Part shown: positions 18,291 to 24,648 of the stretch, in pieces | Layout: the number at the start of each line of letters is the position of its first letter | Numbering within the stretch: position 1 is the first letter of the stretch | DNA from: Phycisphaeraceae bacterium | Lineage (GTDB): Bacteria > Planctomycetota > Phycisphaerae > Phycisphaerales > UBA1924 | Reading direction: 5' to 3' | Length of the DNA: 64,000 nt | Assembly (NCBI GenBank): GCA_019636615.1 | Contig: JAHBXF010000001.1 | Span: 1,674,001-1,738,000 of the forward strand | The notes under the pieces: generated by a model | Seen by the model: the letters and a program-made list of their open reading frames with translations, nothing else | The model's database searches: none | Told to the model about the DNA's origin: nothing | Position numbers and translations under genes: made by a program

Positions 18291-18764
18291 TCAGGTCACA
18301 ATCTCCATGATCTCGAACTTCTTGGGGCCGCGCGGCGCGTTGACGCGCACGACATCGCCCACGCGCGCCTTGAGCAGGGCCTCGCCCATGGGGCTGGTGG
18401 CGGTGACTTCGATGTAGTCGGCGGAGGGAGAGCCCGAGGCCTCGCCGACGAGGCGGTAGAGGTCGACATCGTCGGTGCCCTGCTCACGGATGCGCACTGT
18501 GCAGCCGATGAAGACGACGTTCTCGAGGGCCTTGGACATTTTCTCGTCGACGACGCTCAGGTTGCGCAGGCGGTCTTCGAGGCGGCGGATCTCGGCCTCT
18601 TCCAGGCCCTGCTGCTCACGCGCGGCGTGATAGTCGCCGTTTTCCTTGAGGTCGCCCAGGGCGCGGGCTTCGGCGATGCGCACCGAGATCACGCCGCGGT
18701 TTGCGATGAGGGCCGCCAGGCGTGCTTCCAACTGCTCTTTCTCGGCCTTTGTCACCATTTCCAT
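18291..18764 (-). CDS. greA: Transcription elongation factor GreA
   Basis: The 157-residue protein stimulates RNA cleavage in backtracked RNA polymerase. The N-terminal coiled-coil hairpin spans about residues 4-75 and carries the acidic tip region (ARALGDLKENGDYHAAREQQ). The C-terminal FKBP-like domain contains the GreA signatures (NVVFIGCTVRI, VTATSPMGEALLKARVGDVV). The start is the ATG complementary to 18762-18764, preceded by a GAAGGGAA ribosome site; a longer open frame upstream has no similarity. A terminator-like hairpin lies 142-167 bp upstream, so read-through from the next gene is unlikely. A GC-rich hairpin without a T run follows the stop. Confidence 0.96.
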   Translation of the reverse strand: MEMVTKAEKEQLEARLAALIANRGVISVRIAEARALGDLKENGDYHAAREQQGLEEAEIRRLEDRLRNLSVVDEKMSKALENVVFIGCTVRIREQGTDDVDLYRLVGEASGSPSADYIEVTATSPMGEALLKARVGDVVRVNAPRGPKKFEIMEIVT

Positions 18765-19148
18765 CGGTCGGTTCCCTTCGTCACAAAGTTCATGCGGCAA
18801 CGTTGTTGCCCATCCGCCGGCCCGTGTGAGGCGCCGGCGGCGGCGCACGCCGCTGCAAGCCTGTCGCCGCTCGTTCTCGTCCCGTCTGCCGCGCGGTTGG
18901 GCGGTAAAAAACCCCGACCCACTGGCCGGGGGGACGAAAAGCGTGCGTATCGGTACACGAGTATCGGCGCGCTCAAGGCACAAGGCAAGTGGGGGCGGGC
19001 CCGGAAGGATTTTGATAGGCGGTGGGGCGGGGTGGAGTCGTGCGGGCTTTTCGGTGCGCCGGCCTGCGGATGAGCACCACATGAGCCCGCGAATGAACCA
19101 GCGCATCGGCGCTCGCGACTGGCCCGCGCGGAGTGAAGCGTGCGGGGC
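18765..19148. other. Intergenic region between greA and the DUF6265-like gene
   Basis: This 384-bp stretch separates two minus-strand genes. It contains the intrinsic terminator at 18906-18931 and the greA leader. I found no convincing open frame or RNA gene. No -10/-35 pair for greA is obvious, although one must lie between the terminator and the greA start unless greA depends on read-through. Confidence 0.6.
18906..18931 (-). terminator. Rho-independent terminator upstream of greA
   Basis: On the minus strand CCCCGGCC and GGTCGGGG form an 8-bp stem (one G-U pair) around AGTG, immediately followed by six T residues. It lies 218 bp past the stop of the upstream DUF6265-like gene and 142 bp before greA, so it may end that transcript or attenuate transcription into greA. 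Confidence 0.85.
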
Positions 19149-19766
19149 TTATTGCCGGCGCAGCGTGAACTGCAGGGGCGGGCGCGGGGCGTCTTCGTTC
19201 TGCGGCGAATCGAACTCCACGGTGATCTTCAGGGTGTCGTTCTCGACGCGGTAGATGATCTGCGCGAGCGAGCCGGCGTCTTGCTCAGCGCCGAAGACGG
19301 CGTGGGTGGGGGAGTTCTCGGTGAGTTTCAGGGTGATGGGCTTGTCGGCGTCTTCTTTGGCGTGCAGCAGCGCGGAGTAGTGCCGCAGCCGCAGGCGCAG
19401 GGCGCTGGCCTCCTGGGTGATGGCGAGCATCTCGAAGAGCATGGGTGTGCCGTCTTGCCGAAGCCAGCGGAAGGTGCCGACGATGTTGTTGCCGCGCGGC
19501 GTGCTCCAGATCTCTTCGACAAACGCGCCGTTCATCTCGCCCTGCCAGGTGCCGGCGAGGAAGGCGCAGGCATCGATGGTGCGGGCGGGAACGGGCGCGA
19601 GCGTGAGTGGCGAGGGCGCGGCGGGGGGCTGAGAGAAGTAGGCCGCGATGGCGGCAACTGGCATGCCGGCGCACGCGGCACCGATGACGGCGCGCGCTGC
19701 GGCGCGAGCGAAGGCGCGGCGCGGGTTGGTGTGCGTGGGCGGGTGCGGAGCGGATGAACGCGTCAT
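19149..19766 (-). CDS. Secreted DUF6265-like protein
   Basis: A 205-residue protein with an N-terminal basic then hydrophobic signal segment (RRAFARAAARAVIGAACAG, residues about 15-45). The mature part begins near ACAFLAGTWQGEMNGAFVEE and follows the DUF6265 pattern: L-A-G-T-W, E-E-x-W-S-T-P-R-G, then F-R-W/L with a later L-R-x-x-H-Y/F. The fold is probably a lipocalin-like or beta-barrel domain of unknown function. The start is the ATG complementary to 19764-19766. It is divergent from the nuclease/dockerin gene at 19998, with a 231-bp shared upstream region, and is the last gene before the terminator at 18906. Confidence 0.75.
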   Translation of the reverse strand: MTRSSAPHPPTHTNPRRAFARAAARAVIGAACAGMPVAAIAAYFSQPPAAPSPLTLAPVPARTIDACAFLAGTWQGEMNGAFVEEIWSTPRGNNIVGTFRWLRQDGTPMLFEMLAITQEASALRLRLRHYSALLHAKEDADKPITLKLTENSPTHAVFGAEQDAGSLAQIIYRVENDTLKITVEFDSPQNEDAPRPPLQFTLRRQ

Positions 19767-19903
19767 GGATGCAGTCTCCGAGGGTGTGCGCGGCACTGGG
19801 GCGAGATGAAACAGAGTAGACGCGGGGGCAAAGGGTGTTATCGAACCAACGCGGGGCCTGAAATTGCGGGCGGTGCGGGGTGTGTGAGGGATGGTCTTGA
19901 ACC

Positions 19904-19909
19904 TATGAT
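19904..19909 (+). promoter_or_regulatory. Candidate -10 element before the nuclease/dockerin gene
   Basis: TATGAT matches five of six positions of the sigma-70 -10 consensus, 88 bp before the ATG at 19998. The -35 position (near 19881) is a poor match, so this is only suggestive. Confidence 0.25.
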
Positions 19910-19997
19910 TCTCGACACTCGCGGGGGGCTTTGGTGCCGGCGGGAACGCTGGCCGAGGGCGCCGCGAAAAGACTTCACGAATCAGGAGCGATCGATC

Positions 19998-22154
19998 ATG
20001 ACAGGCACGATGCACCGAGTCTACGCCGCGCTGTGCGCGCTGCTCGCCCTTTGCGGGGTGTCGGCGGGGCAGTTGCGCGTGGCGACGTGGAACATCACGC
20101 GGTATGACGGCAACAGCCGCAACGCGGATATCCAGACGGCGGTGTACGGGTCGTACCTGGGCCGGAGCATGACGCCGGACGTGCTGCTGGTGCAGGAAGT
20201 GGTGAACGCGGGCGCGATGAACACGCTGGTGTCGGTGCTCAACAGCGCGCCGGGCAGCCCGGGCGACTGGGCGGCGGCGCCCTTCGTGCTGGGGCCAGAT
20301 ACGGACGGCGTGTGCCTGTACCGCACGGGCAAGGTGACGCTGGTGGGGAACACGACGTGGGTGATCGCGCTGGGGAGTTCGAGCAGCGACAACCAGCCGC
20401 GCAACACGTACCGCTACGACATCCGCCCTGTGGGGTATGTCTCACCGACAACGGTGATCAGCATGTACAACGTGCACATGAAGGCTGGGAGTACGACGAC
20501 CGATCAGGAGCGCCGGTTGATCGAGTCGCAGCGCATCCGCGCGAACGCATCCGGGGTGAACACGAACGGGCCGGGCACGGCCAAGCCCGCGCCGTATCAC
20601 TTCCTGGTCGCGGGAGATTTCAACATCCAGCGCGCGACGCAGCAGGCGTTCGTGCACCTGGTGGAGAGCCAGTCGGATAACTCCGGCCGGTTCTTCGACC
20701 CGATCCGCAGCGGGAACAACTCGAACGCCACGGGCGACAACGGGAGTTGGAACAACAACAGCGCGTACCGCTTCATTCACACGCAGGACCCTGTCGGGGC
20801 CGGCGGCATGGATGACAGGCTCGACATGATCCTGCTCTCGGGCGGGCTGGTGAGCGGCGGGCCGATGTCGTACATCGGCAACCCGAACATCAGTTACAGC
20901 AAAACGACGTGGAATGACCCGAACCATTCGTACCGCGCGTGGGGCAACGACGGCACGAGCTTTGACGTGGATCTGACAGTGGCGGGCAACACGATGGTGG
21001 GCCCGGTGATCGCGCAGGCGCTCAAGAACGTGGCGACACCGCCTTCGGGCGCCGCGGGCGGGCACCTGCCTGTGTTCCTTGATATCCGCCTGCCCCCGAC
21101 CCTCGCCGCGCCGATGGTGATCGACTTTGGCGAGGTTGAGCAGGGGAGCGTGGCGCAGCGGTCGTTCTTTGTGGGCAACGGGGGGGATGTGTTCCTGTGG
21201 GGGCCTCAGGGCATCACGGCGCTTCAGTACACGATGCAGGCGAGCACGGGGTATGCGGTGCCGGCGGGGCCGTTCACCGACGCGGCGGGCGGCACGCTGA
21301 ACAGCCACGTGGTGACGCTTGACACGTCGGCACTGGGAACGGTCAACGGCACGATCACGATTGTGAGCAACGCGCCCGATGCGCCGGCGTGGTCTGTCAC
21401 GCTCACGGGCAGTGTGGTGACGACGAACCAGCCGCCCATCGCCAACGCCGGGCCCGACCTGCTCCTGGCAGACTTTGACGGCACGGGCTTCGAGCCGGTG
21501 CTCTTCGACGGCTCGGCGAGTGAAGATCCCGACGGTGAGATTGTGCTCTACACATGGACGCTGGGCGCCCAGACATTGGCGAGTGTGCCAGACCCCACGG
21601 TGGTCGTTGACATGCCGGTGGGTGTGCACGAGGTGGTGCTCACGGTGACGGACGATCGCGGCGACACGGATTCTGATTCGGTCATCGTGACCATCGTGGG
21701 CCGGAACCAGCCCCCGGTGGCCGACGCGGGGCCGGACCAGACGGTGATTGATGAAGAACGAAGCGGCCAGGCGCTGGTGACCCTCGATGGTTCGGCGAGC
21801 GCCGATCCCGACGGCGAGATTGTCTTGTACGTGTGGAGCGAGCCGGAACTGGGCGAACTCTCGGTCGGCGATCAGCCGACGGCCGAGGTCTCGCTGCCCT
21901 GGGGCGTCTGGACGATCACGCTCACCGTGACCGACAACCAGAACGCAACGGGCACCGACACGGTGGTGATCACGGTGGAGCCGCCCTGCCCGGCGGACTT
22001 CAACAACGACGGCGGCGTGGACGGCGCGGACGTTGAAGCCTTCTTCATCGCGTGGGAAACGGGCGACGCCGTGGCCGACATCAATGCCGACGGCGGCGTG
22101 GACGGCGCGGACGTTGAAGCCTTCTTCCTGGCGTGGGAGGCGGGCGGCTGCTGA
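19998..22154 (+). CDS. Secreted endonuclease/exonuclease/phosphatase-family protein with PKD-like domains and GC-type dockerin tail
   Basis: A 718-residue exported protein. The signal peptide spans 1-23 (LCALLALCGVSAGQ). An EEP-fold nuclease/phosphatase domain covers about 24-365, with RVATWNITRYDG, LLVQEVV, YNVHMKAG, VAGDFNIQ and the final G-H-L-P-V-F-L-D in the usual order. A beta-sandwich covers about 370-470 and two PKD-like domains about 475-655 (FDGSASEDPDGEIVLYTW; LDGSASADPDGEIVLYVW). The tail at about 662-718 is two dockerin-like DFNNDGGVDGADVEAFF units ending in G-G-C. The likely role is extracellular phosphoester or nucleic acid breakdown, with the tail acting as an attachment tag. 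AGGAG precedes the ATG at 19998. Confidence 0.88.
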   Translation: MTGTMHRVYAALCALLALCGVSAGQLRVATWNITRYDGNSRNADIQTAVYGSYLGRSMTPDVLLVQEVVNAGAMNTLVSVLNSAPGSPGDWAAAPFVLGPDTDGVCLYRTGKVTLVGNTTWVIALGSSSSDNQPRNTYRYDIRPVGYVSPTTVISMYNVHMKAGSTTTDQERRLIESQRIRANASGVNTNGPGTAKPAPYHFLVAGDFNIQRATQQAFVHLVESQSDNSGRFFDPIRSGNNSNATGDNGSWNNNSAYRFIHTQDPVGAGGMDDRLDMILLSGGLVSGGPMSYIGNPNISYSKTTWNDPNHSYRAWGNDGTSFDVDLTVAGNTMVGPVIAQALKNVATPPSGAAGGHLPVFLDIRLPPTLAAPMVIDFGEVEQGSVAQRSFFVGNGGDVFLWGPQGITALQYTMQASTGYAVPAGPFTDAAGGTLNSHVVTLDTSALGTVNGTITIVSNAPDAPAWSVTLTGSVVTTNQPPIANAGPDLLLADFDGTGFEPVLFDGSASEDPDGEIVLYTWTLGAQTLASVPDPTVVVDMPVGVHEVVLTVTDDRGDTDSDSVIVTIVGRNQPPVADAGPDQTVIDEERSGQALVTLDGSASADPDGEIVLYVWSEPELGELSVGDQPTAEVSLPWGVWTITLTVTDNQNATGTDTVVITVEPPCPADFNNDGGVDGADVEAFFIAWETGDAVADINADGGVDGADVEAFFLAWEAGGC
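22007..22127 (+). repeat. Perfect 40-bp direct repeat encoding the two dockerin units
   Basis: Positions 22007-22046 and 22088-22127 are identical and lie exactly 81 bp (27 codons) apart. They encode the Ca-binding loop plus helix of each dockerin half. Perfect identity at synonymous sites suggests recent duplication or gene conversion. Confidence 0.95.
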
Positions 22155-22228
22155 ACGCGAGAACGCGCGGCGCTGGTTGCGTTGAAAGCGATGCTGAAGC
22201 GGCCGCGCCGATTCTGGGTGCGCCGGTC

Positions 22229-22257
22229 TTGACACAGGCCGGGTTTGTGGTTAGTCT
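22229..22257 (+). promoter_or_regulatory. Sigma-70-like promoter without an obvious gene
   Basis: A perfect -35 TTGACA (22229-22234), a 17-bp spacer and TAGTCT (22252-22257, three of six consensus matches). A start near 22264 would transcribe the structured intergenic region on the plus strand. Confidence 0.45.
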
Positions 22258-22456
22258 AGAGAGACCTCCACTCGGAGGGTTGATTGTCACTCGTCTGGAA
22301 AAACTGAAGAGCGTTTCAAAGTCGCACGCCGCGTCCTGCGGCTGGTGTGCCGCGCTGTGGGCAACCGTGTGCTGCCCGCGGCGGCCGGCATTGCCGGCGG
22401 GTGTGCGATGATCGTGCGTCGGGAACGGCGCCGCGCGGCGAGTGCGCGCTTCGGGC

Positions 22457-22527
22457 CGTGGGACGTGGAATGAAGGTCTGCGCGGAATGCACTCTCACGC
22501 GTTGGCTTCACCCCACCACGTCCCACG
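22457..22527. repeat. 12-bp perfect inverted repeat forming a 71-nt hairpin
   Basis: CGTGGGACGTGG (22457-22468) is the exact reverse complement of 22516-22527. Inside it TGAAG (22471-22475) pairs with CTTCA (22506-22510), and CGCG (22481-22484) pairs with CGCG (22498-22501), giving a three-segment stem. There is no T run on either side, so it is not a standard terminator. Confidence 0.75.
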
Positions 22528-22595
22528 ACCCGCGGCGCTCGCGACGCTGTGACGGGCGTGTGCTGTGTGTTTGTACACCCGGCGGCGCGGGGGTG

Positions 22596-23099
22596 TTACC
22601 GCGCGATGACGCCGGCGTGGTGCCGGAGGATCGGCGGCTGGGAGTCGTTCTCAAAGAACTCCACGGCGATGACATCGATGCGGATGGCGGCGGCGGGCAG
22701 GGAGTTGGCGCGGGCCAGGTGGGCCGCGATGGATGCGAGTTTGGCGCGTTTTCGCTGCGTGATGGCGGCCTCGGGCGGGGTTGCGTTGCTCTGGGCGGGC
22801 GCATCGCCGGCGCGGATGCGGGACTTGACCTCGACCACGATGAGACAATCGCGCGATGGGGTCTGGCAGAGAATGTCGGCCTCGCCCATGGGGACGCGCG
22901 CGTTGCGCGCGACGATCCGGTAGCCGTTGGCTGCGAGAAACTCGGCGGCGAGGCGTTCGCCGCGACGCCCGAGGGCCTTGGCGAGGTCGTCGCGTGACCG
23001 GGGCGAGTGTTGAAAGAGCGAGGGGAGGAGTGTGCGTGCGAGGGCGCGCACGGGCGCGAAGAGGCGTGCGGAGAGGGGTTTGGGCTGCCGGCGTGCCAT
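22596..23099 (-). CDS. YraN/UPF0102 family protein (predicted Holliday-junction-type endonuclease fold)
   Basis: The 167-residue protein matches the UPF0102/YraN family of restriction-endonuclease-like proteins. The key segments are LGRRGERLAAEFLAANGYRI (about residues 43-62), GEADILCQ with the catalytic-type Asp, and LIVVEVKSR carrying the E-x-K pair. A long basic N-terminal extension (MARRQPKPLSARLFAPVRAL) is unusual for the family. The biochemical role of YraN proteins is unproven; a DNA-processing or RNA-processing nuclease is inferred from the conserved D-ExK arrangement. The SurA-like lipoprotein gene lies 38 bp upstream on the same strand, so the two may share a transcript. Confidence 0.88.
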   Translation of the reverse strand: MARRQPKPLSARLFAPVRALARTLLPSLFQHSPRSRDDLAKALGRRGERLAAEFLAANGYRIVARNARVPMGEADILCQTPSRDCLIVVEVKSRIRAGDAPAQSNATPPEAAITQRKRAKLASIAAHLARANSLPAAAIRIDVIAVEFFENDSQPPILRHHAGVIAR

Positions 23100-23137
23100 G
23101 CGAGAGGGGCCGGGTGGCGGGAGATGGGGCGCCGGTG

Positions 23138-24583
23138 TCAGCGGCCCGGAGTGGGGGCTGGGGCGCGGCGTGGGCCGGTGGGCTCGGGCATGCCGGGCGG
23201 ATAGAAACGGGCCTCGGCGATGGCCAGCAGGCGGCGGGTCATTTCATCGGTGTCGGTGATGCTGGCGCGCTGGCGCAGGCGTGCGACGTAGCGGTCTTTG
23301 GCTTCGCGTTCGCGGGTGGTGCGCAGGGTGTTCTCGATGAGGATCTGGGCTTCGTACAGGCCCATGCTGCGCGACTCGATGTTCTCGAGGTGCAGCCACG
23401 CGAGCGACGAGCCCAGCGTGAGGGGACCGGCGGTTTCGCCGATGGCGATGGTGCGCGCGGCGGCGTTGAGGTCGGCGTTGCCGAAGAACTCGGCGTCGGC
23501 TCGCTCGCCGGTGTAGATGCGTTCTTCAAGGCCGCCCGAGTCGGGCTTGTAGCGGTTGAAGCGCTCGCCGGCGATCTGCGCGAACGGCACACCCTGGGCG
23601 CGGAGACGCTCGAAGGCGGCGATGTCGTCGGCGTTGTCGGCGGGGATCTGCACGAGCCGGAAGAGGGCCTTGGGCGGCGGGTTGAAGGTGTCGTAGTAGC
23701 GGGCGTACTCGAGTTCAACATCGCGCCGGCTCACGCTGACGCGCTTGCGGATCTTCTCGTTGATCTGGAACGTGATGAGTTGGCGCTGTTCTTCTTCGCG
23801 CAGGTATTCGTCGAGCGACATGCCCTGCGTTTCTTCGATGCGCTGGCTCGCGGCCTCGCGGCTGCCCAGGTTCTCGCTCTGCACGCGCTGCTGGATGGAA
23901 CGCATGAAGGTGAAGAAGCCCTGCTTCTGCTCGGGGGTGAGGGCGTTGATGGCCTCGGCCCGGAGCAGTTCGTTCTCGATGAACCGGGTCAGTTCTTCGT
24001 TGATGCGCTCACGCGCGAGCCGGCGCCATTCGTCGCGACGCAGGCGGTTGGCCTCGGCGCGAAGTCGCTCGGCCATCGGCGCCAGGAAGACGCCCGCGTA
24101 GACCGGGCGGCCGTTGATGTCGCCCACTTTGCTGTCGATCAGCGCGGGCGGCCCCACGGGCGGGGCCGCTTGTGTGGGTGCCGCGGGCACGGGCTCACCC
24201 ACCAGCGTGGTGATGTCGAGCACGCCCGCCTGGGCCCACTCACGCGACGAGGGGGAGGCGGGGTTGTTCATCAGGTCGCGCAGCGATGATGCGGACTCGC
24301 CAGCGCCAGGCGACGTGGCCAAGCCGAAAGGGGCTTGTACCCCGGAGGTCGTTGGCTGAGAAGCGGCGGGGGTCTGACCGGAAGCGGGGGAGGTGGTGGA
24401 GATCGTGGTGCTGGCGGGCTGCGCCGAACCCTTGAACTCGGCCAGGGTCAGGCTCTTGCCGCGCGGCACACCGCGGGAATCTGACCCGCAGGCGGCGAGC
24501 AGGGCGCACAGGGTGAGGGCCGGCAGGGTGAATGCCCGGGGGAGAGGGGAATGGGTGGGCGGTAAGAAAGGGCGTGGCTGCAC
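23138..24583 (-). CDS. SurA-like peptidyl-prolyl isomerase-type lipoprotein
   Basis: A 481-residue exported protein. The signal sequence ends in the lipobox LLAAC near residue 32, followed by a Ser/Thr/Ala/Pro-rich linker of about 90 residues. The rest resembles periplasmic parvulin-type chaperones: a helical N-domain with DINGRPVYAGVF and INEELTRFIENELL, a long helical segment (SRRDVELEYARYYDTFNPPP), and a region similar to a degenerate parvulin domain (ALFRLVQIP, AQIAGERFNRYKPDSGGLEE). It is probably anchored in the envelope and assists outer-membrane or secreted-protein folding. Isomerase activity is not certain because the parvulin core is poorly conserved. Confidence 0.7.
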   Translation of the reverse strand: MQPRPFLPPTHSPLPRAFTLPALTLCALLAACGSDSRGVPRGKSLTLAEFKGSAQPASTTISTTSPASGQTPAASQPTTSGVQAPFGLATSPGAGESASSLRDLMNNPASPSSREWAQAGVLDITTLVGEPVPAAPTQAAPPVGPPALIDSKVGDINGRPVYAGVFLAPMAERLRAEANRLRRDEWRRLARERINEELTRFIENELLRAEAINALTPEQKQGFFTFMRSIQQRVQSENLGSREAASQRIEETQGMSLDEYLREEEQRQLITFQINEKIRKRVSVSRRDVELEYARYYDTFNPPPKALFRLVQIPADNADDIAAFERLRAQGVPFAQIAGERFNRYKPDSGGLEERIYTGERADAEFFGNADLNAAARTIAIGETAGPLTLGSSLAWLHLENIESRSMGLYEAQILIENTLRTTREREAKDRYVARLRQRASITDTDEMTRRLLAIAEARFYPPGMPEPTGPRRAPAPTPGR

Positions 24584-24648
24584 AGAAACCTCCGGCTGAG
24601 AGGTTCAGCGTAGCCGGGAAAAAGCGGGTGTGCGAAGGGTGAGCGGGC

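Larger units (their letters stand above)
22155..22595. other. Gene-poor 441-bp region with a promoter-like site and a strong hairpin
   Basis: No convincing protein-coding frame is present. The region holds a TTGACA-17-TAGTCT promoter-like pair (22229-22257), a CCTCC-ACTC-GGAGG stem at about 22265-22278, a CCGGC-ATT-GCCGG stem near 22390, and a 12-bp inverted repeat (22457-22527). Together these could represent a structured noncoding transcript on the plus strand, but no known RNA family was recognised. Confidence 0.45.

Noticed and set aside
22155..22595. Known small RNAs such as 6S RNA, SRP RNA, RNase P RNA or tmRNA in the gap
   Set aside because: None of the conserved sequence blocks of these RNAs were found on either strand.
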